The position numbers were made by a program, and so were the translations under genes. Positions 26,257 to 34,665 of a stretch of 64,000 nt of DNA are shown piece by piece. A model generated the notes under the pieces. That model saw only the letters and a list, made by a program, of their open reading frames with translations, was not told where the DNA came from and searched no databases. The DNA is from CAYVVT01 sp964454335 (GTDB lineage: Bacteria; Fidelibacterota; UBA8477; JABMPR01): the NCBI GenBank assembly GCA_964454335.1, contig CAYVVT010000001.1, forward strand, positions 310,001-374,000. The letters are read 5' to 3'. The stretch's first letter is position 1. Every line of letters starts with the position of its first letter.

Positions 26257-26664
26257 ATGATCGTTCTGAATAAAGTCTTCAGGTTCTGTGCCGCCCATCA
26301 GTACCACAATCCAGAATTCTCAGAGGAAGAGAATCTTGCCGCCTTCGGCGAGGATGTGCGGGTACACGGACACAATTACACGCTCACCGTCTCTGTGACT
26401 GGAGAGGTGGATCCCGCCACTGGATTCCTCGTGGACCTGGGACACCTGAAGGAGTTGGTGAATGAGCGGGTCATAAAGAGGCTGGACCACTCCATGATCG
26501 ATCAGGACGTCGACTGGTTTGCATCACGGCAGCCATCTACGGAGAACCTGGTGGTTTGGATCTGGAACCAGATCGCCCCAGACCTGAGGAGTGGATCGCT
26601 GCATCGTATTCGACTGGAGGAAACGCCCACCATCTTCACTGACTATTACGGACCGGCCAGTTGA
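26257..26664 (+). CDS. 6-pyruvoyl-tetrahydropterin synthase/QueD family protein without the catalytic cysteine
   Basis: A 135-residue PTPS-fold protein, which would use the FolE product 7,8-dihydroneopterin triphosphate. Zinc-binding histidines are in FCAAHQY and RVHGHNY (about residues 10-16 and 36-42); the catalytic His and Glu are in RLDHSMID and RLEETPT. The catalytic Cys of QueD (CxxxHGH) is replaced: the loop reads FGEDVRVHGH. PTPS-III enzymes with Glu in place of Cys act in folate synthesis in other organisms. A following yhhQ and folE leave folate, queuosine or another pterin open. The 273-base gap upstream holds nothing I can name. Confidence 0.85.
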   Translation: MIVLNKVFRFCAAHQYHNPEFSEEENLAAFGEDVRVHGHNYTLTVSVTGEVDPATGFLVDLGHLKELVNERVIKRLDHSMIDQDVDWFASRQPSTENLVVWIWNQIAPDLRSGSLHRIRLEETPTIFTDYYGPAS

Positions 26665-26691
26665 TCCTCCTGTTGACGAAGGCGAAGACAC

Positions 26692-27474
26692 ATGAGTGAA
26701 TACATGCACACGGACGATCCTATCCTGGCACAGCGCCGGGAAAGGGTCTTTCTCATCCTGGCCGGGATCTTCCTGGGTACCCTGGCCATGCTCAACATCC
26801 TGGGCATCAGCCGCTTCATCAAGCTTTTCACCATCGGATTCGGCAGCTATGGTGAGATCGTCTTCGCCGTGGCTGTGGGGGTGCTGCCATACCCGGCCAC
26901 CTTCCTCTGCACAGACCTCATAAGCGAACTGTATGGCCGCAAGCGGGCGAATTTTGTCGTCTTCGTTGGATTGCTGCTCAATATCTGGGTCATCTTCATC
27001 CTGTGGGTGGGTGGCTTACTGCCGGGTTTCGAAACCCTGGATGCTGCCGGCGACATCGCCAGGGATGCCGCAGGAAGGCTTCCAGTGTATTTCGAAGTAA
27101 GGGCGCTCACCTTCGGCGCAGTGACGGCGTCCATGATCGCTTACCTGGCAGCCCAGTTCACCGACGTGTACATGTTCCATTTCTGGAAAGGTCTCACCAA
27201 AGGCAGGCACCTCTGGCTGCGTAACAACGGTTCAACCCTCATCAGCCAGCTGGTGGACACCACCGCAGTCATTCTGATCACACACTATTATGCTCACGCC
27301 CTGCCGGTGGATTCTGCCAAACCCATCATGACGCAACTCTTGGTATTCATTGGTTCCGGTTATACGTTTAAAGTGGTAGCAGCCCTCATCGACACCGGAC
27401 CATTCTACCTGGGGGTGCACTACCTGTCTAAATATCTGGACATCAATCCACTCGAGGAACACGAGGTCATCTGA
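26692..27474 (+). CDS. Queuosine precursor transporter, YhhQ family
   Basis: A 260-residue membrane protein of the VUT/YhhQ (DUF165) family, which takes up preQ0/preQ1-type queuosine precursors in E. coli. It has about six to seven membrane segments. Diagnostic motifs are TFLCTDLISELYGRKRA (about residues 64-80), the W-L-R-N-N-G-S-T-L-I-S-Q-L-V-D-T segment (about 178-193) and a late Y-L-x-V-x-Y pattern. It lies 27 bases after the PTPS/QueD-like gene and 29 before folE. Confidence 0.87.
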   Translation: MSEYMHTDDPILAQRRERVFLILAGIFLGTLAMLNILGISRFIKLFTIGFGSYGEIVFAVAVGVLPYPATFLCTDLISELYGRKRANFVVFVGLLLNIWVIFILWVGGLLPGFETLDAAGDIARDAAGRLPVYFEVRALTFGAVTASMIAYLAAQFTDVYMFHFWKGLTKGRHLWLRNNGSTLISQLVDTTAVILITHYYAHALPVDSAKPIMTQLLVFIGSGYTFKVVAALIDTGPFYLGVHYLSKYLDINPLEEHEVI

Positions 27475-27503
27475 CCCATTCTCGAGAAAGGAAGGAATAC
27501 ATA

Positions 27504-28073
27504 ATGATTGATCTGGAAAAACTTGAGAATATCACCCATGAACTGCTCACCGAGATCGGTGAGGATCCGGAACGCGAAGGCCTGGTCCGTACGCCTCATC
27601 GCGTGGCCAAGGCCTGGCAATACATCTCCCGGGGTTACAAACAGGATCTTGACGAGGTTCTGAACAACGCCATCTTCAGCGATGAGTGCAGTGAGATGGT
27701 GGTGGTACGGGACATTGAATTCTTCAGCATGTGTGAACATCACCTGCTGCCTTTTTTTGGCAAGGCGCACGTCGCCTACATCCCTACGGGAAAGGTTATC
27801 GGTCTATCCAAGATCCCCCGGATCCTTGACCTCTATTCACGACGCCTACAGTTGCAGGAGCGGATCACTCATCAGGTCGCCACTGCGCTGAACGATATTC
27901 TGGATCCCACCGGTGTCGCGGTGGTGTTGGAAGGACGACATCTCTGTATGCAGATGAGGGGCGTGGAGAAGCAGAATTCTTTTGCCACCACTTCTGCCAT
28001 GTTGGGTGAATTTCACGACGATCCTGAGACCAGAGGGGAATTCCTGAGCATCATCGGATTAAGGAATATCTGA
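27504..28073 (+). CDS. folE: GTP cyclohydrolase I
   Basis: A 189-residue enzyme that converts GTP to 7,8-dihydroneopterin triphosphate, the first step of folate, queuosine and biopterin synthesis. The zinc site and active site are in FSMCEHHLLPFFGKAHVAYI (about residues 73-92) and in RHLCMQMRGV (about 143-152). The full-length bacterial form is present. AAAGGAAGG lies upstream. It sits between yhhQ and the AmgK-RapZ fusion, only 5 bases before the latter. Confidence 0.95.
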   Translation: MIDLEKLENITHELLTEIGEDPEREGLVRTPHRVAKAWQYISRGYKQDLDEVLNNAIFSDECSEMVVVRDIEFFSMCEHHLLPFFGKAHVAYIPTGKVIGLSKIPRILDLYSRRLQLQERITHQVATALNDILDPTGVAVVLEGRHLCMQMRGVEKQNSFATTSAMLGEFHDDPETRGEFLSIIGLRNI

Positions 28074-28078
28074 ATACC

Positions 28079-29500
28079 ATGAGCGAATCACTGCGAGAAC
28101 TGTACGAAAGCCATTTTAAGACTCCGGTCTCGAAGATCGACCCCCTGCCGGCCCATGGCTCAAGCCGTGAGTATTTCCGGCTCGAGGGGGATGGTGGCCG
28201 CGTTATCGGTGCCTTGAATGCCGACCAGGCTGAGAATCGGGCCTTCATAGAATTTTCCCGGCACTTCCGGGACCAGGGCTTGAAGGTACCCGACATCTAC
28301 GCCGTCGATGAAGAGCAGGGCTGTTACCTTGAAGAGGATCTCGGTGATGAAACCCTCTTTGACCTGCTGCAGAAAAAGAGAGAAGCCAGTGAAGATTTCC
28401 CCGGAGAGGTCGCAGACATTTATAAGCAGGTGGTGGCCACCCTGCCACAGTTCCAGATCGTGGGTGGCAGGGATCTGGATTATTCCCTCTGTTACCCGCG
28501 TCACAGTTTCGACATCCAGTCCATGATGTGGGACCTGAACTATTTCAAATACTATTTCCTCAAGCTGGCCCATGTCCAATTCAATGAGCAGGACCTGGAA
28601 GATGACTTCAAGGTGTTCACGGATTTCCTGTTGAAGGCTGACAGCGATCATTTTCTCTACCGTGATTTCCAGTCCCGGAACGTCATGGTACGGGACGGCA
28701 GTCCCTGGTTCATCGATTACCAGGGAGGCCGCAAAGGCGCCCTGCAGTACGACATTGCCTCGTTGCTCTTCGATGCCAAGGCTGATCTGCCTTTCGAACT
28801 GCGCGAGAAGTGGCTGGAACTCTACCTGGATGCTCTCACCGAGCTCATACCGGTGGAACGCGAAAGTTTCACGAAGCACTATCACGCCTTCGTCTTCATA
28901 CGCATCATGCAGGCCATGGGTGCCTATGGCTATCGCGGCTTCTATGAACGCAAGACCCATTTCCTGCAGAGTATCCCCTATGCTGTTCGGAATCTGGAAT
29001 ATTTGCTGACCCATGTCGATCTGCCCATCGAGATCCCCACCATGATGGCGGTGTTCAGACAAATCATCCAGTCTTCCGCCCTCCGGGAATTCGGGGAGGC
29101 GAAACTGAAGCTGGGTGTTCGCGTAAACAGCTTTTCCTTCAAGAAGGGTGTTCCCGTTGATGAGCGTGGCCATGGAGGAGGCTTTGTCTTCGATTGCCGG
29201 TTTCTGCCCAACCCGGGCCGGGATATCCAGTACAAGCACCTGACCGGGAATGATGCAGAAGTAATAGACTATTTCCGTGGAAAATCTGAAATGGACCGTT
29301 TTCTCAAACAGACCTATGCCATTATCGACTCGGCAGTGACCAGCTACCAGGAACAGAACTTTACGGACCTCATGATATCTCTGGGTTGCACCGGTGGTCA
29401 GCATCGTTCCGTTTATGTTGCGAACAAGATTGCTGCCCATCTCGAGGACACATTCGATATCGAGGTCACGCTGGAACACCGCGAGCTGGAAACCGAATAA
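28079..29500 (+). CDS. AmgK-like amino-sugar kinase fused to RapZ C-terminal domain
   Basis: A 473-residue two-domain protein. Residues about 1-325 are an aminoglycoside-phosphotransferase-fold kinase like AmgK (anomeric MurNAc/GlcNAc kinase), with GSSREYFRL, the catalytic loop F-L-Y-R-D-F-Q-S-R-N and metal motif W-F-I-D-Y-Q-G. Residues about 340-473 match the RapZ C-terminal domain: NSFSFKKGVP, DCRFLPNPGRD, HLTGNDAEV and ISLGCTGGQHRSVY. The RapZ Walker-A kinase domain is absent. In E. coli the RapZ C-terminal part binds glucosamine-6-phosphate and RNA. A MurU-like gene follows directly, supporting a cell-wall sugar recycling role. Confidence 0.85.
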   Translation: MSESLRELYESHFKTPVSKIDPLPAHGSSREYFRLEGDGGRVIGALNADQAENRAFIEFSRHFRDQGLKVPDIYAVDEEQGCYLEEDLGDETLFDLLQKKREASEDFPGEVADIYKQVVATLPQFQIVGGRDLDYSLCYPRHSFDIQSMMWDLNYFKYYFLKLAHVQFNEQDLEDDFKVFTDFLLKADSDHFLYRDFQSRNVMVRDGSPWFIDYQGGRKGALQYDIASLLFDAKADLPFELREKWLELYLDALTELIPVERESFTKHYHAFVFIRIMQAMGAYGYRGFYERKTHFLQSIPYAVRNLEYLLTHVDLPIEIPTMMAVFRQIIQSSALREFGEAKLKLGVRVNSFSFKKGVPVDERGHGGGFVFDCRFLPNPGRDIQYKHLTGNDAEVIDYFRGKSEMDRFLKQTYAIIDSAVTSYQEQNFTDLMISLGCTGGQHRSVYVANKIAAHLEDTFDIEVTLEHRELETE

Positions 29501-29504
29501 CCAC

Positions 29505-30221
29505 ATGAAAGCCATGGTCTTTGCAGCGGGTCGGGGGACACGGCTGAGGCCGTTCACCGACAAGCACCCCAAATGCCTGGCACCCGTGGGTGAGAAAACC
29601 CTCCTGCAACTCTGTCTCGAAAATCTCAGGGCAATTGGGATCGACAGAGTCGTCATCAACCTGCATCATTTCGCAGATCAGGTAATCCAATATCTCAAGC
29701 AGAACGGGGATTTTGATCTGTCCATCGAAGTCTCATTAGAGCAGGAGTTACTGGAGACAGGCGGCGGCCTGTACAGCGCTCGGGAGCATTTTACGAACGA
29801 ATCCATGTTCCTGGCACTGAACAGCGATATCTATACGGACCTGGACCTCTGGCTACTGTTGCAAGCACATGAGGAGAATAATGCACTAGCCACACTGGCT
29901 GTGGCTCAACGGGATACAAGCAGGTATCTGCAATTTAATGAAGAGATGACCTTGAGTGGTTGGGAGAACCAGAAGACCGGAGAACAGATCCGTTGGATGG
30001 AGGACGATTTTCAGCGTTATGCTTTCAACGGGATCCAGGTGCTATCTCCGCGTGTATTTGACTTCATGGAGAACCGGGGCGCTCATTTCTCAACCATTGC
30101 CGTATACCTCGATGCAGCCCGTTCTGGTGAAAGGATCAAGGGCTTCCGGATGGATGACGCGTACTGGATCGATATTGGTGAACAGGAGAAGTTGGAGAAG
30201 CTGCAGAAACATCTGAGTTGA
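29505..30221 (+). CDS. MurU-like sugar nucleotidyltransferase
   Basis: A 238-residue nucleotidyltransferase with the signature M-K-A-M-V-F-A-A-G-R-G-T-R-L-R-P-F and the H-P-K-C-L-A-P-V motif, then L-E-T-G-G-G-L and N-S-D-I-Y for the metal site. It is most like MurU, which makes UDP-MurNAc from MurNAc-1-phosphate after AmgK in peptidoglycan recycling. ATG 29505 is 4 bases after the stop of the AmgK-RapZ gene; the longer frame overlaps that gene and is not used. Other sugar-1-phosphates cannot be excluded. Confidence 0.83.
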   Translation: MKAMVFAAGRGTRLRPFTDKHPKCLAPVGEKTLLQLCLENLRAIGIDRVVINLHHFADQVIQYLKQNGDFDLSIEVSLEQELLETGGGLYSAREHFTNESMFLALNSDIYTDLDLWLLLQAHEENNALATLAVAQRDTSRYLQFNEEMTLSGWENQKTGEQIRWMEDDFQRYAFNGIQVLSPRVFDFMENRGAHFSTIAVYLDAARSGERIKGFRMDDAYWIDIGEQEKLEKLQKHLS

Positions 30222-30292
30222 ATCCGGTCACACTACCCGGGAGCCACAAGCCCCGGAAGGATTACAATACAAGAAACAGGAAGAATGAGTTC

Positions 30293-31693
30293 ATGAATAC
30301 AAACCAGACCTTCGATGTAGCGATCCTGGGTGGAGGCCCCGGTGGCTATGTGGCCGCTATCAGGGCGGCACAACTCGGTAAGAAGACCGCTGTCGTTGAG
30401 ATGGCCGAAATGGGTGGCATCTGCCTGAACTGGGGCTGTATCCCGACGAAGGCGCTCTTAAAGAGTGCAGAGGTCATCCGTCTGGTGAAACAGGCAAAGA
30501 AGTATGGTGTGAATATCGGCGAACACAGCATCGATTTTCCCGGCATCATCAAACGCTCGAGACAGGTGGCCGGTCAACTTTCCAAGGGCGTGGATTTCCT
30601 CATGCGCAAGAATGGGGTTGAGACCATCAACGGTCGCGGTCGATTGGTGGCACCCGATCAGCTCCGGGTTGACACCGGCGAGGACGAGATCTCAGTCTCG
30701 GCTCAGTCAATCGTCATTGCCACGGGCGCCCGGCCTCGACCGCTGCCGGGAACGGATTTCGATGGCCAGCTGATCATCTCTTCCAAGGAGGCCATGAATC
30801 TGACCGAGGCACCTGAGCGTCTGATCATCGTGGGTGCCGGAGCCATCGGGGTGGAATTCGCTGATTTCTATCAGGCCATCGGTACGCAGGTCACCATCGT
30901 CGAGATGTTGCCCCACATACTCCCCATTGAGGACGTGGAGGTCTCCCAGGAGCTGGAAAAATCATTCAAGCGCCGCAAGATTGTGATGCATACAGGCAGC
31001 ACAGTGGAACAGATCGATGCTGCAGGGAATGAAGTGACGGTGACAGTGAAGGATGGTGAAGGAAAATCAGCCGAGCTCAATGCCGACCGTGTTTTGGTGG
31101 CCATCGGGGTCCAGGGCAACACCGAGGAAATTGGTCTGGAGGATATTGGGGTTGAGTTGGAAAAAGGCTGGATCAAGGTGAATCACTACATGCAAACCAC
31201 AGCGCCTGGTGTGTATGCCATCGGAGATGTGGCTGGGCCACCCTGGCTGGCCCATGTGGCTTCGCACGAGGGTATCACAGCGGTAGAACACCTTGCGGGT
31301 TTGAACGTTCATCCCATGCAGTACGACAATATCCCGGGTTGTACATACTGCAGTCCACAGGTGGCTTCCATCGGGATGACCGAGGAAGCGGCTCAGGCAG
31401 CCGGGTACGATGTCAAGATCGGTAAATTCCCCTATCGCGGCAGTGGTAAAGCCATGGCGGCAGGCGACACGGAAGGATTTACAAAACTGGTCTACGACAA
31501 TAAATACGGTGAATTACTTGGTGCCCATATCATTGGTGCTGAGGCCACCGAACTCATCGCTGAGATCGGGATAGCGCGGAAACTGGAGGCTACTCACGAA
31601 GCTGTGTTCGATACCATACATGCACATCCAACCCTCTCAGAAATGATCATGGAGGCGTCTGCGCTGGCACTGGATAGAGGGATACATATTTGA
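30293..31693 (+). CDS. lpdA: Dihydrolipoyl dehydrogenase (E3)
   Basis: A 466-residue flavoprotein that reoxidises dihydrolipoamide of 2-oxoacid dehydrogenase complexes with NAD+. Seen are the FAD motif ILGGGPGGYVAAIRAAQLG (about residues 10-28), the redox pair CLNWGC (about 44-49), the NAD motif IIVGAGAIGVEFADFY (about 180-195), FAD motif A-P-G-V-Y-A-I-G-D-V, and the C-terminal HAHPTLSEMIMEA with the catalytic His. ATG 30293 has AGGAAG upstream; the TTG at 30218 would add an unrelated leader. It opens the lipoate/2-oxoacid dehydrogenase run. Confidence 0.95.
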   Translation: MNTNQTFDVAILGGGPGGYVAAIRAAQLGKKTAVVEMAEMGGICLNWGCIPTKALLKSAEVIRLVKQAKKYGVNIGEHSIDFPGIIKRSRQVAGQLSKGVDFLMRKNGVETINGRGRLVAPDQLRVDTGEDEISVSAQSIVIATGARPRPLPGTDFDGQLIISSKEAMNLTEAPERLIIVGAGAIGVEFADFYQAIGTQVTIVEMLPHILPIEDVEVSQELEKSFKRRKIVMHTGSTVEQIDAAGNEVTVTVKDGEGKSAELNADRVLVAIGVQGNTEEIGLEDIGVELEKGWIKVNHYMQTTAPGVYAIGDVAGPPWLAHVASHEGITAVEHLAGLNVHPMQYDNIPGCTYCSPQVASIGMTEEAAQAAGYDVKIGKFPYRGSGKAMAAGDTEGFTKLVYDNKYGELLGAHIIGAEATELIAEIGIARKLEATHEAVFDTIHAHPTLSEMIMEASALALDRGIHI

Positions 31694-31740
31694 TAGAAGA
31701 CAGAAGGTAGAAGACAGGAGACAGAAGGCGGAAGATAAAA
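31694..31740 (+). repeat. Purine-rich imperfect tandem repeat
   Basis: Directly after the lpdA stop, units of the AGAAGACAGAAGG type recur about three times with variations (AGAAGACAGGAG, ACAGAAGGCGGAAG). The strand is almost entirely purine. No recognisable Shine-Dalgarno site lies closer to the next ATG (31754), so the tract could affect its translation, or it may be a neutral intergenic repeat. Confidence 0.6.
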
Positions 31741-31753
31741 TCACGGGTATAGC

Positions 31754-33391
31754 ATGAATAAAGAAATTGAACTCCACGAACCGGTACTCATAGGCAGGAT
31801 GGACGAGCTGCGGGATCGTAAGCCAGCTCATGCCATTGTTTCAAAAACGGACCTTGTGCTTATCAAGCAAGGGGATGACGTATCCGTCATGTACGGTCGC
31901 TGCCATCACCGGGGTGCCCTGCTGGCGGATGGCTTCGTCGATGGGGACAATCTCATTTGCGGTCTCCATCACTGGGACTACCGCATCGACACGGGGATCA
32001 GCGAGTACAACAATGACGAGGTTTTGCACAAATTCCAGCACCTCATCAAAGGCAAGGATATCTATATCGACCGCTCTGAGATCCTTGCTTTTGAACAGGA
32101 ACATCCTTCGGCCTTCAAGCCTGAAGAATATCTGGGGAAATATGCCGACACACACCCGGAAGGGACAGAGCCCTATACGGCCTATATCAAGGACCTGGCC
32201 CAGAATGGCCTGAAGAACGTGGGTCACCATGGTCCCATGGCGGCCATGGGCGTGGACCGGAGTACCCTGCCTGGCTGGCATGACCTTCAATTCCTGCCGG
32301 CCCAGTTGCTGAAACGACCACTTGAGGATCTTCAGCAGGTGAGAACGGAGGTAATCATCGGTCCCAAAGCCAACCGACCCTTGAAACTGAAACTGCCCCT
32401 GTTTGTCTCGGACATGTCCTTCGGAGCGCTATCACAGGAGGCGAAGATCTCTCTATCAAGGGGAGCAGAACTGGCTGGAACAGGCATCTGTTCTGGTGAA
32501 GGCGGCATGCTGGCTGAGGAACAGGAACATAACAGGCGCTATTTCTACGAGATGGCTTCGGCGCGCTTCGGATTCAACTGGGACAAGCTCACCCGGGTAC
32601 AGGCTTTTCATTTCAAAGGTGGACAGGGGGCAAAAACAGGTACTGGCGGGCATCTACCCGGACACAAGGTGACCTCAGAGATCGCTGCGGTTAGAGGTCT
32701 GAAACCCGGTGAGGATGCCATCAGTCCGGCTGCTTTCGAAGACCTGCGGACTCCTGCGGATTTCATGACCTTTGCCGAAGAGGTCCGGCAGGTCAGCGGC
32801 GGCATCCCGGTGGGATTCAAGCTGGCTGCCAGCCATATCGAGGCTGACATGGCCTTCGCTCTGGAAGTAGGGGCCGACTACATCATTCTGGATGGCCGGG
32901 GCGGCGGTACGGGTGCGGCACCAACCGTTCTGCGGGACAACATCAATGTTCCAACCATTCCAGCGCTGGCCCGGGCCAGAAAGTTCATGGATGAACAAGG
33001 CGTCACCGATGTAACCCTGATCATTACCGGTGGATTACGAATAGCGGATGATTTTGCCAAGGCGCTCATGCTGGGTGCTGATGCCATTGCGGTTTCCAAT
33101 GCCGCACTACAGGCCATCGGCTGTCTGGGAATGCGGGCCTGCGAGACCAACAATTGTCCGGTGGGCATTGCCACCCAGCGGGAAGATCTGCGTTCGCGCC
33201 TCATCGTGGATCAATCTGCGCAACAGTTGTTCAACTTCTTAACGGCCTCCACGGAACTGATCAAGGTCATCGCCCGGGCATGTGGTTACGATGACATCTC
33301 CCAGTTCAACCGGAACGATCTGAGCACGTTCAATTTCGATATGCACCGTCTGACCGGTGTTTCTTACGCAGGGGTAAATCCAGTACAATAG
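31754..33391 (+). CDS. Rieske domain-glutamate synthase (FMN) domain fusion
   Basis: A 545-residue protein. Residues about 8-105 form a Rieske [2Fe-2S] domain with CHHRG and CGLHHW (C-x-H and C-x-x-H). The rest is the FMN-binding, ferredoxin-type glutamate synthase domain, with LFVSDMSFGALSQEAKISLS, ICSGEGGM, FKGGQGAKTGTGGHLPG, DGRGGGTGAAP and the [3Fe-4S] cysteines in CLGMRACETNNCPVGIATQ. There is no glutaminase domain, so ammonia must come from elsewhere, or the reaction is different. It sits between lpdA and lipoate genes; the link is unexplained. Confidence 0.85.
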   Translation: MNKEIELHEPVLIGRMDELRDRKPAHAIVSKTDLVLIKQGDDVSVMYGRCHHRGALLADGFVDGDNLICGLHHWDYRIDTGISEYNNDEVLHKFQHLIKGKDIYIDRSEILAFEQEHPSAFKPEEYLGKYADTHPEGTEPYTAYIKDLAQNGLKNVGHHGPMAAMGVDRSTLPGWHDLQFLPAQLLKRPLEDLQQVRTEVIIGPKANRPLKLKLPLFVSDMSFGALSQEAKISLSRGAELAGTGICSGEGGMLAEEQEHNRRYFYEMASARFGFNWDKLTRVQAFHFKGGQGAKTGTGGHLPGHKVTSEIAAVRGLKPGEDAISPAAFEDLRTPADFMTFAEEVRQVSGGIPVGFKLAASHIEADMAFALEVGADYIILDGRGGGTGAAPTVLRDNINVPTIPALARARKFMDEQGVTDVTLIITGGLRIADDFAKALMLGADAIAVSNAALQAIGCLGMRACETNNCPVGIATQREDLRSRLIVDQSAQQLFNFLTASTELIKVIARACGYDDISQFNRNDLSTFNFDMHRLTGVSYAGVNPVQ

Positions 33392-33438
33392 AATCAATGC
33401 TTAATGATCACCCCGCCCTCCTGATAATACCGGGAAAG

Positions 33439-33455
33439 CTCCCCTGTGAGGGGAG
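33439..33455 (+). terminator. Hairpin with T-rich tail after the Rieske-GltS-like gene
   Basis: CTCCCC (33439-33444), loop TGTGA, GGGGAG (33450-33455), then GTTCTTCTTCC. It lies 47 bases after the upstream stop and 90 before the next ATG, so it may terminate or attenuate; the T run is interrupted. Confidence 0.4.
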
Positions 33456-33544
33456 GTTCTTCTTCCATTTGATACCCCTTGAAAGGGTTGGTCAAGGTCC
33501 ATCCACCGATTAGTATATGCCACCTTAGACTGAAAGGATAATGC

Positions 33545-34012
33545 ATGACCATAAATGCATCAGTTATAGAACACATTCTGGGCGAAACGGACCATATCCT
33601 GAGTGGCTCAAAAACGCGGGAACAGAAGCTGCAGTCCGTCAGCCAGCTGCTGCAGGATCTGGTCCCCCATTATGACTGGGTGGGATTCTATCTGGTCAGT
33701 GATTCCGGGAATGAGCTGGAGCTGGGTCCTTATACAGGCGCATCAACCGACCATACCCTGATCCCCTTTGGAAAGGGGATCTGCGGACAGGTGGCTGAAG
33801 CAAAACGGACATTCGTGATCCAGGATGTGAATGCCGAGGATAACTATCTTTCCTGCAGTATCGATGTGCAGTCGGAGATCGTGGTACCCATTCTGAAAGA
33901 GGACCGGATCGTAGCTGAACTTGATATCGATTCACACACCCTGGCTCCATTCCAGGACCAGGATACAACGCTCCTCGATCAGATCTGCCAACGTCTCGTA
34001 AGACTTTTCTAG
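33545..34012 (+). CDS. GAF-domain protein, free methionine-(R)-sulfoxide reductase-like
   Basis: A 155-residue single GAF domain resembling fRMsr, which reduces free methionine-R-sulfoxide. The family cysteines are visible in FGKGICGQVAEAKRTFVIQD (about residues 75-94) and Y-L-S-C-S (about 104), followed by SEIVVPI and ELDIDSHTLAPF. The usual H-I-A-C-D is changed to Y-L-S-C-S, so activity is likely but not assured. GAAAGGATAATGC precedes the ATG. It may protect sulfur amino acids or cofactors under oxidative stress. Confidence 0.8.
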   Translation: MTINASVIEHILGETDHILSGSKTREQKLQSVSQLLQDLVPHYDWVGFYLVSDSGNELELGPYTGASTDHTLIPFGKGICGQVAEAKRTFVIQDVNAEDNYLSCSIDVQSEIVVPILKEDRIVAELDIDSHTLAPFQDQDTTLLDQICQRLVRLF

Positions 34013-34026
34013 ATCCAATTGTACCC

Positions 34027-34662
34027 ATGAGCATCTTGCAGGTTAAAACACCCGGACAGGTCGCCTACCAGCAGGCCTGGGACCAGCAGCGTGAATTGCA
34101 TGCGCAGCGACTTGCGGGGGAAATACCTGACACTCTGGTCCTGCTCGAACACCCGCCGGTCTACACTTTCGGCAAGAATGCCGATCAGGCCAATCTCCTG
34201 GATCCCCGGGATGCTGAGGTCGTGCAATCCGATCGCGGTGGCGATATTACCTGGCACGGTCCCGGGCAACTCGTGGGCTATCCCATATTCAATCTTGAGG
34301 ATCACAAAAAAAGTGTCAGCTGGTACATGCGCAACCTGGAAGAAGTCATCATCCAGACCCTGGACCATTTCGAGATCGATGCTCAGCGTATCGACGGGCT
34401 TACAGGCGTCTGGGTGGGACATGCAAAGATCTGTGCCCTGGGAGTACGTCTGTCCCGCTGGGTCACCATGCATGGTTTTGCCTTGAATACAGCACCGGAC
34501 ATGTCATATTTCCAGGGCATGATACCCTGTGGTATTCAGGAAAAAGGGGTCACCAGCATGGCCCGGGTCCTGGACCGCCAGTTGAGTGTTGAAGACGTGA
34601 TCCCCACCATACTGGATGCGTTTAAATCAGTATTTGGCTTCAGGGAAGTCATAAAAGTGTAG
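34027..34662 (+). CDS. lipB: Octanoyltransferase (LipB)
   Basis: A 211-residue enzyme that moves octanoyl groups from acyl carrier protein to lipoyl domains, the first step of lipoate synthesis. Signatures are DRGGDITWHGPGQLVGYPIF (about residues 74-93), the catalytic Lys in G-H-A-K-I-C-A-L-G-V-R and the Cys in M-I-P-C-G-I. It lies 14 bases after the GAF gene and 3 bases before the E1 gene whose E2 partner it would modify; lipA follows downstream. Confidence 0.93.
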   Translation: MSILQVKTPGQVAYQQAWDQQRELHAQRLAGEIPDTLVLLEHPPVYTFGKNADQANLLDPRDAEVVQSDRGGDITWHGPGQLVGYPIFNLEDHKKSVSWYMRNLEEVIIQTLDHFEIDAQRIDGLTGVWVGHAKICALGVRLSRWVTMHGFALNTAPDMSYFQGMIPCGIQEKGVTSMARVLDRQLSVEDVIPTILDAFKSVFGFREVIKV

Positions 34663-34665
34663 TGT

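Noticed and set aside
28160..29659. A 499-codon antisense open frame across the AmgK-RapZ gene
   Set aside because: The plus strand matches two known domains with catalytic motifs; the antisense protein has no recognisable domain and probably arises from codon bias.
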